14,835 nucleotides of DNA from an uncultured Verrucomicrobiae bacterium (GTDB taxonomy: Bacteria > Verrucomicrobiota > Verrucomicrobiia > Verrucomicrobiales > Akkermansiaceae), in contig CALGOH010000273.1 of assembly GCA_937957985.1 (NCBI GenBank), positions 1 to 14,835 on the forward strand, given 5' to 3'. The position numbers and the translations under genes were made by a program. This document shows, piece by piece, positions 5,968-13,378 of the stretch (the stretch's first letter is position 1; every line of letters begins with the position of its first letter). The notes under the pieces are model-generated. The model did no database searches, had not been told where the DNA came from, and saw only the letters and a list, made by a program, of their open reading frames with translations.

Positions 5968-7116
5968 TCAGTGCCCCAGCATCCACTCGATGTGCGGCGT
6001 GTAGAGGTGCGGCTCGACAAGGAACGAATCGTGCCCCTTGTCGGAGTGAACCGTGATGTGGGTCGTGTCCACGCCGGCCGCGTGCAGATGGGCCACCAGC
6101 TCGGCCTGTTCCTCGGGGTAGAAGCAGAAGTCGGAATCGATGGAGAACACCAGCCACTTCTGGCCGGCGGCGCGGCAGCGATCGAGGAGCTCGCCGGGAC
6201 TTTCGGCACCGCCTTCGACCAGCGGATTGTAGTGCGACCACATGTCGATGATCCGCAGGTAGGTGTTCGGGTCGAAGCGCTTCACGAACTTCTTCCCCTG
6301 CGCCAGCATGTAGCTCTGGAACTGGTCGCGCACGTCGTACCAGGCGAGCATTTCCTTCTCCGGCACCACCTCGCGGCGGGCGCGGCGCTCGAAGGCGTCG
6401 ATGTGGACGAAGGTCTTGTGCGAGATCATCCGCGCCAGCGCCAGGCCGTAGGCGGGGCGGCCGTTGTCGTAGTAGTCGCCGCCGTTGAAATACGGGTCGT
6501 TCTCGATCGCGAGGATCTGCTCGAAGAGGATCAGGCGGTTGAGGACGGTCGTCTTGAAACCCGAAGCGATGGAAATCACGTGGCGCACGCGCTCGGGCAG
6601 CATCGTCGCGAGACTGAGCCCGACGAGCCCCCCGACCGAGGGTCCGACGACGGCGTGCAGCCTGTCGATGCCGAGGTGGTCGAGCAGACGGGCGAGGAAG
6701 TCGACCTGGTCGGCGGCGGTGACGTGCGGAAAGGACGAGCCGTAGGGTTTGCCGGTGCGCGGGTCGGTGGAAGAAGGCCCCGTCGAGCCGTAGCAGCCGC
6801 CGAGGTAGTTGGCGCAGATGACGAAGTACTTCCCGGTGTCGAGCGCCTTGCCGGAGGTGACCATGTCGCTCCACCAGCCGTCGTGGAGTTCCGGCTGCCA
6901 GAGGTCGCCGACGCCGGGGATCTCCGGATTGTGGCCGGAGGCGTGGTGGCTGCCGGACAGGGCGTGGAGGACGACGACGGCGTTCGAGCGGTCCGCGTTC
7001 AGCTCGCCCCAGGTCTCGTAGGCGATGGTGACTTCGGGCAGTTCTCCGCCTGAACGCAGCCGGAAGGGCTGGTCCTCGCGCAGGTGCAGGAACTGGGTGC
7101 TGACGGCATCGGCCAC
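5968..7116 (-). CDS. metX: homoserine O-acyltransferase (MetX family)
   Basis: This is a 382-residue alpha/beta-hydrolase-fold acyltransferase for methionine synthesis. MetX moves an acetyl (or in some members succinyl) group from CoA to homoserine. Family motifs are LHALSGSHHASGH (oxyanion region), WWSDMVTSGKALDTGKYFVI, NYLGGCYGSTGPSS, the nucleophile elbow VVGPSVGGL (Ser160), SIDSDFCFYPEEQ (Asp329) and DKGHDSFL (His362). The usual elbow GGSMGGMQ is changed to GPSVGGLV here, so acyl-donor and acceptor preference should not be assumed. The start is GTG 7116, which aligns with the normal MetX N-terminus (TQFLHLREDQPFRLRSGG). A promoter lies only nine bases upstream, implying a leaderless or nearly leaderless message. 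The gene is divergent from the DUF1802 gene and has no methionine-pathway neighbour in the window. Confidence 0.9.
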   Translation of the reverse strand: MADAVSTQFLHLREDQPFRLRSGGELPEVTIAYETWGELNADRSNAVVVLHALSGSHHASGHNPEIPGVGDLWQPELHDGWWSDMVTSGKALDTGKYFVICANYLGGCYGSTGPSSTDPRTGKPYGSSFPHVTAADQVDFLARLLDHLGIDRLHAVVGPSVGGLVGLSLATMLPERVRHVISIASGFKTTVLNRLILFEQILAIENDPYFNGGDYYDNGRPAYGLALARMISHKTFVHIDAFERRARREVVPEKEMLAWYDVRDQFQSYMLAQGKKFVKRFDPNTYLRIIDMWSHYNPLVEGGAESPGELLDRCRAAGQKWLVFSIDSDFCFYPEEQAELVAHLHAAGVDTTHITVHSDKGHDSFLVEPHLYTPHIEWMLGH

Positions 7117-7125
7117 GGGAGGGCG

Positions 7126-7154
7126 TGTCTAGGGCCTCGCGGCGCGGGTGCCAA
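7126..7154 (-). promoter_or_regulatory. promoter of metX
   Basis: On the minus strand, TTGGCA and TAGACA are separated by 17 bases. The -10 box ends nine bases before the GTG start, so the expected transcription start is within two or three bases of the initiation codon. No Shine-Dalgarno site is present. Confidence 0.6.
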
Positions 7155-7179
7155 GTGTGGAAAGCGTGTGTCCGAAAGG

Positions 7180-7208
7180 TTGAAGGAAAGCCCGCCCCGA
7201 CCTAGCCT
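7180..7208 (+). promoter_or_regulatory. promoter of the DUF1802 gene
   Basis: TTGAAG and TAGCCT are separated by 17 bases, and the -10 box ends six bases before the ATG at 7215. Transcription would start at about the A of the ATG, which predicts a leaderless mRNA. It is divergent from the metX promoter, and the two -35 boxes are 25 bases apart. Confidence 0.6.
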
Positions 7209-7214
7209 TGGCGC

Positions 7215-7778
7215 ATGGCCAAGGGCTTCAAGGAATGGCAGGTGGTGTGCGACGCGCTGGCGAGCGGCCGGCAGTCGATCATTCTCCGCAAGGGCGGCAT
7301 CCACGAGGGACGCGAGGGCTTCTCGTTCGCAGCCGAATCGTTCTTCCTCTTTCCGACGCGGTTCCACAACCAGGACCAGTTCGTGCGCGAGGGCGAGGTC
7401 GATCCGCAGCCGGAGTGGGAGCCCGGTGAGGAGGTCGCGGTCACCCATCACTGCGACGCCCTGTGGGCGAAGACGCTGACCGACTGGGACAAGGTCGCCG
7501 CGCTCGAACCCTTCCACATCTGGACCGAGGACACCGTCCGCCAGCGCTTCGACTGGGAGGGCAAGGGGATGGCTTCCGGCAGCATCCACGTGGCGCTGGT
7601 CCGGGTGCGGCACCTGAGCGATCCCTGGGTGTTTCCCTACGAGAAGAAGTACGGTGGATGCCGGAGTTGGATCGACCTGCCCGAGCCGCCGCTGGAGTGG
7701 GACGCCAACTGCGGCTTCGCGATGGGCGACGACGCCTTCGCGACGCTCGACTCGAGGCTGCTCGACCTGATCGGCTGA
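7215..7778 (+). CDS. DUF1802 family protein
   Basis: This is a 187-residue soluble protein matching the DUF1802 family, whose function is unknown. Characteristic parts are the N-terminus KEWQVVCDALASGRQSIILRKGGIHEG, then GFSFAAESFFLFPTRFHNQ, a middle segment with ALEPFHIWTEDTVRQRFDWEGKG and a C-terminal segment VALVRVRHLSDPWVFPYEKKYGGCRSWIDL. The charged RKGGIHEG loop and the FPTRFHNQ segment are the best conserved features I can recall for the family. There is no signal peptide or membrane helix. ATG 7215 begins the family N-terminus and sits six bases after a -10 box. It stands alone as a transcription unit and converges on the PGPGW-type gene. Confidence 0.8.
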   Translation: MAKGFKEWQVVCDALASGRQSIILRKGGIHEGREGFSFAAESFFLFPTRFHNQDQFVREGEVDPQPEWEPGEEVAVTHHCDALWAKTLTDWDKVAALEPFHIWTEDTVRQRFDWEGKGMASGSIHVALVRVRHLSDPWVFPYEKKYGGCRSWIDLPEPPLEWDANCGFAMGDDAFATLDSRLLDLIG

Positions 7779-7844
7779 GCGCCACGCCCGAGCCGCTCCG
7801 CCCCAAGGCATGAATCCTGGGACCGGCGCCGAAAGATGCCACGC

Positions 7845-7863
7845 ATGCATCCGGAAGATGCAT
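7845..7863. terminator. perfect 7-bp hairpin between convergent genes
   Basis: ATGCATC and GATGCAT pair around the 5-base loop CGGAA. The hairpin touches the stop codon of the minus-strand PGPGW-type gene and lies about 67 bases after the DUF1802 stop. No T-run follows on either strand, so a terminator role is suggested only by position. Confidence 0.3.
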
Positions 7864-8222
7864 CACGGCGTGTCGGGCGACGATTCGGCGCGGGAAGGAC
7901 GGCGCGGGGCGAGGCGTCGTCTGCCCAGACGAACCCATGCGCGGACCCTGCCAAGCCAGCGCCGCGACCATTCGAACTCGATCGCGAGAATGGCCAGCCC
8001 GGCCGGGATGACCACGAACGCGGGCCCGGGAAGGACGATCAGCAGGATGCCGATGACGAACACCGTGCCGCCAATGATCGCGACGACCACCCGCCTGGCG
8101 TGGCGCAGGGCGGGATGCACGGGGGCTTTGGCGGGCCGGTGGGACATGAGCTGCTTGATTCGGGTGAAACTCTCGGCCGGTTTCGCGTCCACGCAAGGGC
8201 AAGGGGGCGTTGGACCCGGCAC
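7863..8222 (-). CDS. PGPGW-type small transmembrane protein
   Basis: This small membrane protein (119 residues from GTG 8222, or 94 from ATG 8147) has a hydrophobic hairpin. The core is HARRVVVAIIGGTVFVIGIL, then LIVLPGPAFVVIPAGLAILAIEF, then EWSRRWLGRVRAWVR. This is the pattern of the PGPGW putative transmembrane family, with the family motif present as PGPAF. The family has no known activity. GTG 8222 follows the previous stop immediately and has GGGAG six bases before it, which favours translational coupling. ATG 8147 gives a more typical family N-terminus but lacks a ribosome-binding site. The tail is strongly basic. It is the last gene of the antiporter/PRC-barrel operon, so I infer an envelope or stress role. 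Confidence 0.75.
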   Translation of the reverse strand: MPGPTPPCPCVDAKPAESFTRIKQLMSHRPAKAPVHPALRHARRVVVAIIGGTVFVIGILLIVLPGPAFVVIPAGLAILAIEFEWSRRWLGRVRAWVRLGRRRLAPRRPSRAESSPDTP

Positions 8223-9014
8223 CTATTTCTCCCAGTAGCGACGGCGTCCGTAGTAGTCGTAGAGGCGTTCCTCGTATTCGCGATTGACCGGGGCCGACGG
8301 GTCGAACTCCGGCGAGTCCTTGATCTCGTCCCTCGTGTAGTCGATCGCGGCCTTGCGTCCGGCCCAGTCGAAGTCCTCGATCCAGTCGATGTCGGTGATG
8401 ACCTGTTTGCCGGGAAGCCATTTCCGGGTGTCGATCACCAAGTGCCGGATCCGCCAGGCGCGGGTGTCGACGATCAGGTCTTCGATGTTCCCGATGCCGC
8501 CGTCCGATGCCTCGATCGCGTAGCCGACGACTTCCCGGGACGAGCGGACGTGGCACTCGTCGATCTTCTCGATCTGGCGTTCGTGTTTGGAGAATTCCCC
8601 CTCGGACGGCTGGACCGAAGCTCCGGCGCCGGGATCGAATCCCATCCCGGCCATGCCGCCGGTGTGGAGGTCGGCCTGGAGCGTCTTCCAATAGGGCAGG
8701 TGCTGGTGGTAGCTGGCGTATTCCATTTCATAGCGCCTCGAGACGGGCGCGTCCTCATCGAGCAGGGGCCCGCTCTCGATTTTCTCCCTGGTAAGCGAGG
8801 TTTGGAACGAATCGACGCTTCCGCCCTCGCGGGGTGGATCGAGGTGCTCCGGGCTCACCAGGACCTTCTTTCCGTGAAGCCAGCCTCCTGTATCGGCCAC
8901 GAGGTAGCGGATGCCCCATTGTCGGTCGTCGAAGAGGAAGTCCCGCACCTTTCCAAGGCGGGACCCCCCGCCCTCGATGGGATAGTTCATCAGGTTTCGG
9001 ATGCTGCGTAACAT
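8223..9014 (-). CDS. protein with two PRC-barrel domains
   Basis: This is a 263-residue soluble protein with a duplicated PRC-barrel. The first copy spans about residues 3-80 (MNYPIEGGGSRLGKVRDFLF, then GIRYLVADTGGWLHGKKVLV). The second spans about 155-230 (SSREVVGYAIEASDGGIGNIEDLIVD, then RIRHLVIDTRKWLPGKQVIT). Each copy is followed by a similar acidic tail with YTRDEIKDSPEFDPSAPVNREYEERLYDYY or its equivalent, so the duplication covers barrel plus tail. The linker carries a MAGMGFDPGAGAS-type flexible stretch. PRC-barrels occur in photosynthetic reaction centre subunit H, RimM and many stress proteins, and act as adaptor modules. The gene lies 39 bases after the antiporter stop and abuts the PGPGW-type gene, consistent with one operon. 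Function is unknown; a stress-related role is a guess from neighbours. Confidence 0.82.
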   Translation of the reverse strand: MLRSIRNLMNYPIEGGGSRLGKVRDFLFDDRQWGIRYLVADTGGWLHGKKVLVSPEHLDPPREGGSVDSFQTSLTREKIESGPLLDEDAPVSRRYEMEYASYHQHLPYWKTLQADLHTGGMAGMGFDPGAGASVQPSEGEFSKHERQIEKIDECHVRSSREVVGYAIEASDGGIGNIEDLIVDTRAWRIRHLVIDTRKWLPGKQVITDIDWIEDFDWAGRKAAIDYTRDEIKDSPEFDPSAPVNREYEERLYDYYGRRRYWEK

Positions 9015-9053
9015 GGTGTTTTCGGGGTTGATGGTTCAGGCGATGCGTTCCGG

Positions 9054-10295
9054 TCAGGTATCCTCGCCGCTGCCGCTCCCCGCCATGAACCGCTTCAGCA
9101 GCAGGCCGGTGGTGAGCGTCGTGACGATCGCCGTGATCACGACGGCGGAGAAGAGATTGGCAATGACCGGCGGGATCGGCTCGGGCTGGAGGAAAAGCCC
9201 CGCGTCGAGCGCGATGCCGGCGATGATGAGTTCGACCGCGCCGCGGGCGTTCATGCCGATGCCGATCGCGGCGGACTCGCGCATGGATGCCCCCCGCATC
9301 CTGGCGGGGACTCCGGCTCCGATCAGCTTGCCGATCGTCGCGGCGACGAGGATCGCCACGACGATCCACGGCGTTTCGACCACCGCCGAGAGGTCGAGGT
9401 GCATGCCGATCGAGGCGAAGAAGATGGGCGCGAGGAATCCGGTGTTCACGGCCTCGACCTTGTCGAGCACGGACTTGTAGGCCTTGGAAGACATCGTCTC
9501 GGGCCGGAAGAACAGGCCCGCGGCGAAGGCGCCGAGGATGAAGTGGAGTCCGAGCAGTTCCGCCAGGACCGCCAGCGCGAGCCCGGAGACCAGTACGAAG
9601 GTGAACTCAAGCTGCTCGAGCCGCAGTTTCCTTGCCTGCCGACCGAGCCAGCGGAGGCCGTATCGGCCGACGAGGTAGGCGATCCCGATGAACAGCAGGG
9701 AGGAGCCGCCTATCCTCAGGAAGTCCATGGCACCGGGCGTGGTGCCCGTTTCCAGCACCGCGGTGAACACGGCGAGCAGGACGAGGCTGAGAATGTCGTC
9801 GATGACGGCGGAGGCGACGATGGTCCTTCCGACGCGCGAGTCGAGCGCGTTGACATCCATCAGCGCCTTGACCGCGACCGGCACGGCGGTGATGGCGAGC
9901 GCGACGCCGAGGAACATCATCTGGCTGAAGCGCAGGTCGGACTCCGGCAGGATCCACCAGCCGAGGCCGATGCCGATGGCCAGCGGAACGAGCATGCCGC
10001 CGGTGGCGACGGCCGCGGATCGGTCGAGGTCCTTGAAGAGGTCGTTGGGCCGGAGTTCCAGCCCGGCGAGCAGCATGAGGAAGAAGGTCGCGAGTTCGAC
10101 GATGGCGCTGAAGACCTCGTTGTGCTCGAGCCCGGACAGCACCGGGAAGCGGTCCGGCGCGTTGCCGGCCACCAGACCGAGGACGATCCCGGCGATGAGC
10201 TCGCCGACGAGCACGGGCTGTCCCAGGCGCACCGCCACCTCGCCGAACAGGCGGGCGACGACGAGGAACACCAGAAGTATGTAGAAAAGTTCCAA
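9054..10295 (-). CDS. CPA2-type cation/proton antiporter
   Basis: This is a membrane antiporter of about 413 residues with a single Na_H_Exchanger domain and 12-13 helices. CPA2 features are the start LFYILLVFLVVARLFGEVAVRLGQP, GELIAGIVLGLV, FFLMLLAGLEL, the ion-site ASAVIDDILSLV (Asp166, Asp167), GAFAAGLFF, FFASIGMHLDL, the lysine in ATIGKLIGAGV (Lys323) and GMNARGAVELIIA (Arg351). Two adjacent aspartates and that lysine are typical of electrogenic members. It has no TrkA/RCK regulatory tail. The start is uncertain. TTG 10295 is chosen because it begins the family N-terminus; upstream in frame there are 63 unconvincing residues reaching an ATG at 10484 and no closer ATG or GTG. It is the first gene of an operon with the PRC-barrel and PGPGW-type proteins. 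Whether it moves Na+ or K+ cannot be told. Confidence 0.85.
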   Translation of the reverse strand: MELFYILLVFLVVARLFGEVAVRLGQPVLVGELIAGIVLGLVAGNAPDRFPVLSGLEHNEVFSAIVELATFFLMLLAGLELRPNDLFKDLDRSAAVATGGMLVPLAIGIGLGWWILPESDLRFSQMMFLGVALAITAVPVAVKALMDVNALDSRVGRTIVASAVIDDILSLVLLAVFTAVLETGTTPGAMDFLRIGGSSLLFIGIAYLVGRYGLRWLGRQARKLRLEQLEFTFVLVSGLALAVLAELLGLHFILGAFAAGLFFRPETMSSKAYKSVLDKVEAVNTGFLAPIFFASIGMHLDLSAVVETPWIVVAILVAATIGKLIGAGVPARMRGASMRESAAIGIGMNARGAVELIIAGIALDAGLFLQPEPIPPVIANLFSAVVITAIVTTLTTGLLLKRFMAGSGSGEDT

Positions 10296-10467
10296 ACCGT
10301 TCGAAGTCGTGAAGCTGTTATCTTCCCCGGGCCACAGCCGTGCCGCTCCACGGGGTCCAACAGGAAACAGGCTCTCGCATGGAAGCGGATGCAAACGGTT
10401 TCCGGCAAAAAATCCCCGCTTCCAATGGTTGGCCGGACATGCGGTGCCTGGCGGGCGAAGCGGGTGG

Positions 10468-10497
10468 TTGCGCGCGTCCCGCATCCGGCTCTAGGCT
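10468..10497 (+). promoter_or_regulatory. promoter of the lipoprotein gene
   Basis: TTGCGC and TAGGCT are separated by 18 bases. The -10 box ends ten bases before the ATG at 10508, predicting a leader of only a few bases. The rest of the 212-base divergent gap (10296-10507) shows no gene and no convincing promoter for the antiporter. Confidence 0.5.
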
Positions 10498-10507
10498 GGA
10501 AGCATCC

Positions 10508-10879
10508 ATGCAAGCGCTATCCGCATTTCTTTCGACGTCCGCCCGTGTCCTCCTCGCGTCCTGTTGCATCTGGATCGGCGCCTGTCGCGAAAGTCCCCGC
10601 GACGCGGAGTCGGATCATTCCGAAACGACGGCCGCTCAGGAGGCGTCATCCGCTGTGGAGGAGGTCACCGCACTGCGGCGCGAGATCCAGGAGCGGGAGC
10701 AGACCGTCGAAGACCTGCAGGCGGCCGTCGACATGGAGCGCGCGAAGCTTGAGGAGGATCCCGATTATGACCAGTCGTTCCTTCTCGATGTGCTGGAGGA
10801 GCAGGAGGAACTCCGGGAGTCGATCAAAGCCGACATGAAACGTCTCGAGGCGATCTCGCGATCCGGCGGACAGGACTGA
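10508..10879 (+). CDS. small coiled-coil lipoprotein
   Basis: This is a 123-residue predicted lipoprotein. The N-terminus has a hydrophobic signal (SARVLLASCCIWIG) ending in a lipobox GAC with Cys26 as the lipid-modified residue. The mature protein begins with a polar Ser/Glu/Asp linker (about 27-47) and continues as a long charged helix (about 48-117) with coiled-coil-like heptads (VEEVTALRREIQEREQTVED). No enzyme motif is present and I do not recognise a named family. A spacer or scaffold role at the outer membrane or periplasm is a reasonable inference. ATG 10508 is chosen because it starts the signal peptide ten bases after a -10 box. The gene for a secreted phosphoesterase follows after 67 bases, and the two may share a transcript. 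Confidence 0.7.
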   Translation: MQALSAFLSTSARVLLASCCIWIGACRESPRDAESDHSETTAAQEASSAVEEVTALRREIQEREQTVEDLQAAVDMERAKLEEDPDYDQSFLLDVLEEQEELRESIKADMKRLEAISRSGGQD

Positions 10880-10886
10880 CGGGCGT

Positions 10887-10904
10887 CCCGGAAGGCGGGT
10901 TTTT
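10887..10904 (+). terminator. weak hairpin plus T-run after the lipoprotein gene
   Basis: CCCG and CGGG pair around GAAGG and are followed by five T residues. The stem is only four base pairs, so termination would be partial at best. It may lower read-through into the metallophosphoesterase gene. Confidence 0.3.
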
Positions 10905-10946
10905 CTCTTGAGCCGGGTCCCCTTGCGGGTTCGGTTTGCGGGCGGA

Positions 10947-12020
10947 ATGAGGATGACGAAGATGATGGGCGTGCTGGCGGGGTTGGTCGTGGCGACCGGA
11001 GCGACGGCCGGGGATGAGGTCCGGTTCACCAGCGTGCCGGACATTTTCAACTGGAACATCGGCTATCCCCAGGAGGGCTGGGAGGAGACGCTCGATTGGT
11101 TCTTCACGCGCCTCAGGGAGGAGGGCCCGGATTTCAACCTGAATGCCGGCGACATCATGGACGCGCGGTGGTGGGACGACGCGGAGCAGGTGAAGCGGAA
11201 GACCGAGGAGTACTGGGGCGGCTTCGTGAAGCGCTACAAGGATGCGGGAATCACGGTCTATGTGGCTCCGGGGGACCACGAATACGGCGACGACCAGGGC
11301 TTGAAGAAGGGCGATATCGCCCGTGCCTTCGGCGCACAGTTCACCGAACTGATGGGGATGCCGCGCAATGGTCCCGAAGGACACGAGGGCCGGGCCTTCT
11401 GGGTGCGCAGGGGGAACCTGCTGGTGATCACGCTCGATACCTTCGAGGACGAGGGCGGGAAGTTCGGCTACACGGTCGGGCCGGAGCAGGTCGCGTGGAT
11501 GAAGGAGGTGCTTGATGATCACCATGATGCCGAGTTCGTGATCGCCCAGGGCCATCTGCCGATCGTCGGGCCGGTGCGCAGCCGGAATTCGAGCGCGAGC
11601 ATGATGAAGGGCGGCACCGGTTCGGAGGTGTGGCAGGCGATGGTCGAAGGAGGCGTGGACGTGTACTTCTGCGGCGAGCACCACCGGATCACCACCCACA
11701 AACGCGACGGGATCTGGCAGGTCGTACACGGGGCGCTGTGGGGCACGCAGACCGACCTGAACTACCTGCGCGGTGTATCGAAGCCAGGCGAGCTGACGCT
11801 TGAGCTGCTGGAGTTCGACGTCGAGTACGAGGGTGGCTACATTCAGGACCATCCGCACCGGGGTGAGACCAACAGGCCGCGCGAGAAGGTCTCGCTGACC
11901 GGGGAGACAAAGGAGAACGGAGCCCGGGTGACCGGAAGGTTGGTGCTCAAGGCCGGATCCGATGGCTCGGTCGATGACGCCGTGGTCGAGGGCTGGTTCG
12001 AGAAGGGGCTGAAGAAGTAG
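10947..12020 (+). CDS. secreted calcineurin-like phosphoesterase with altered metal motifs
   Basis: This protein has about 357 residues with a Sec-type signal peptide (MRMTKMMGVLAGLVVATGAT, cleavage near residues 21-22), so it is exported. The fold of the calcineurin-like phosphoesterases is visible through NAGDIMD (Asp69), APGDHEYG (Asp110, His111), IAQGHLPIVG (His203) and YFCGEHHRIT (His245, His246). Three key positions depart from the norm. The first DxH is PDIF with no histidine, GNHE has become GDHE, and GHxH has become GEHH. Such changes can alter the metal or reduce activity. After about residue 285 there is a beta-rich C-terminal tail (LELLEFDVEYEGG, ARVTGRLVLKAGSDG). ATG 10947 begins the signal peptide; TTG 10908 and ATG 10953 are in frame. 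The substrate is unknown. It may be co-transcribed with the upstream lipoprotein gene. Confidence 0.78.
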   Translation: MRMTKMMGVLAGLVVATGATAGDEVRFTSVPDIFNWNIGYPQEGWEETLDWFFTRLREEGPDFNLNAGDIMDARWWDDAEQVKRKTEEYWGGFVKRYKDAGITVYVAPGDHEYGDDQGLKKGDIARAFGAQFTELMGMPRNGPEGHEGRAFWVRRGNLLVITLDTFEDEGGKFGYTVGPEQVAWMKEVLDDHHDAEFVIAQGHLPIVGPVRSRNSSASMMKGGTGSEVWQAMVEGGVDVYFCGEHHRITTHKRDGIWQVVHGALWGTQTDLNYLRGVSKPGELTLELLEFDVEYEGGYIQDHPHRGETNRPREKVSLTGETKENGARVTGRLVLKAGSDGSVDDAVVEGWFEKGLKK

Positions 12021-12044
12021 GCCGCTTCCCTGCGGGGGCCAATT

Positions 12045-12203
12045 TCAAATGGGTCTCATACCGTCTTCGAGGTCGGGCACATTCATCCGGACGATTGGTC
12101 CCAACTCATCGAATTCGCCCGGTATCAGTTCGGGAAGGCATCGGCCGGCAGCTTGCATCCAGGTGTGGATGTTGTGCGGCATCATCAAGGTCTTCGACTT
12201 CAT
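12045..12203 (-). CDS. possible small orphan protein or gene remnant
   Basis: A 52-residue reading frame lies in the 233-base gap between the convergent phosphoesterase and dprA genes. It starts MKSKTLMMPHNIHTWMQAAG and ends with PELIPGEFDELGPIVRMNVP, then DLEDGMRPI. The composition is protein-like (amphipathic, few Arg/Ala runs) and unlike the shadow translations of its neighbours. Its codons include ATA and TTG, less GC-biased than the flanking genes. I do not recognise the family. It could be a real small protein, the tail of a degraded gene, or a fragment of a mobile element. A GGG-containing stretch lies about ten bases upstream of the ATG, but there is no clear promoter. Confidence that it is expressed is low. 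Confidence 0.3.
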   Translation of the reverse strand: MKSKTLMMPHNIHTWMQAAGRCLPELIPGEFDELGPIVRMNVPDLEDGMRPI

Positions 12204-12253
12204 CCATGTTGAGAGCCCTTTGTCGCCCGTCCCGAGGCGCTCGGGCGTCCCCT

Positions 12254-13366
12254 TCACCGCCGGACGTAGCGGAAGCCTGGGAGGGGGCGGACGAGGCGTT
12301 TCATCTCGAGCTTGAGAAGGGTGGCGGTGACGGTGGGGGCCGGAAGCCCGGTGGATTCGATGAGGCGATCGATGCCGGACTCGGTGTCGCCGAGGGCGTC
12401 GAGCACGGCCTGCTCCTCGGGAGGGAGGTCGGGGCGGTCTTGCGGAACGGGTTCGGGGGCGGACTGAAGTCCGCGGTCCGTCCGGCGCTCCAGGCCGAGG
12501 CCGCCGAGGTCGTCGAGGATGTCGGCGGCGTCGGTGACGAGGGTGGCGCCGTCGCGGATGAGGCGGTGGCACCCGGCGGAGGTGGGCTTGTCGATGGGGC
12601 CGGGGACGGCGTAGACCGGCCGGCCGTACTCGGCGGCGAGGTTGGCGGTGATGAGGGAGCCGGACCAGGCGGGGGACTCGGTGACGAGCAGGGCGCGCGA
12701 CCAGGAGGCGACGATGCGGTTGCGCTGGGGAAAGGTCTGCTTGTCGGGCGCGGTGTGCAGCGGGAACTCGGAGACGACCGCGCCGCGGCCGGCGGCGATC
12801 TTTTCGGCGAGGCCGAGGTTTTCGGCGGGAAAGATCTTGGCGAGGCCGGAGCCGATGACGGCGATGGTGCGCCCGTCGCGGGCGGCGAGGGCGGCCTCGT
12901 GGGCGGAGGTGTCGATGCCGCGGGCGAGGCCGGAGAGGATGGTGTGACCGGCGTCGGCGAGCTGGAATGCGAGCTTCTTGGTACTATTCTTTCCGTAGAT
13001 GGAGGCACGGCGGGTGCCGACGACGCCGATGGCGTGGCGGTCGCGCGGCTCGACCGATCCCCAGACGTAGAGCAGGACCGGTGCGTCGTAGGCCTCCCGA
13101 AGCTGGGGAGGGAAGGCCTCGTCGTCCGGGGTGAGCAGGGAGAGTCCGCGCTCGGAGACCTCTCGCAGCTCGGCGGCGGGATCGACGTGGCTTTCCCAGC
13201 CGCGGAGGATTTCCGCGGTCTCGGCGCCGATGCCGTCGACGCGCATCAGGCGGTCCTTGGGGGCGGCGAGCACCGATTGGGCGTCGCCCAGGGCATCGAG
13301 CAGGCGGCGGATGCGCACCGGACCGATCTTCGGCAGCGAGTTGAGGGCGACGAGGGATTCCAGCAT
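12254..13366 (-). CDS. dprA: DNA-processing protein DprA
   Basis: This is a 370-residue DprA/Smf protein, which binds incoming single-stranded DNA in natural transformation and loads RecA. Domains in order are an N-terminal helix-hairpin-helix-like region (about 5-60, PKIGPVRIRRLLDALGDAQ and DGIGAETAEIL), then the Rossmann-like core (about 75-285). The core has VVGTRRASIYGK, ILSGLARGIDTSAHEAAL, IAVIGSGLAKIFP, FPQRNRIVASWS and TESPAWSGSLITANLAAEYG. A C-terminal winged-helix domain follows (about 312-370, ending LEMKRLVRPLPGFRYVRR). Length and all core motifs are normal. ATG 13366 lies 12 bases after a -10 box with no Shine-Dalgarno site. It is divergent from the mechanosensitive channel gene. 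No other competence gene is in the window, so transformability is not shown. Confidence 0.93.
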   Translation of the reverse strand: MLESLVALNSLPKIGPVRIRRLLDALGDAQSVLAAPKDRLMRVDGIGAETAEILRGWESHVDPAAELREVSERGLSLLTPDDEAFPPQLREAYDAPVLLYVWGSVEPRDRHAIGVVGTRRASIYGKNSTKKLAFQLADAGHTILSGLARGIDTSAHEAALAARDGRTIAVIGSGLAKIFPAENLGLAEKIAAGRGAVVSEFPLHTAPDKQTFPQRNRIVASWSRALLVTESPAWSGSLITANLAAEYGRPVYAVPGPIDKPTSAGCHRLIRDGATLVTDAADILDDLGGLGLERRTDRGLQSAPEPVPQDRPDLPPEEQAVLDALGDTESGIDRLIESTGLPAPTVTATLLKLEMKRLVRPLPGFRYVRR

Positions 13367-13378
13367 GGGGGTCGCGGG

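Noticed and set aside
5971..7053. Plus-strand open frame (360 residues) opposite metX
   Set aside because: Antisense shadow; MetX catalytic motifs on the minus strand are complete.
9399..10838. Long plus-strand open frame (479 residues) opposite the antiporter gene
   Set aside because: It is a GC-driven antisense shadow rich in Asp, Glu, Arg and His with no fold-like pattern, while the opposite strand encodes a clear antiporter.
12019..12040. Possible terminator after the secreted phosphoesterase (CCGC/GCGG stem)
   Set aside because: The stem is only four base pairs with a large bulge outside it, and only a short ATTT follows.
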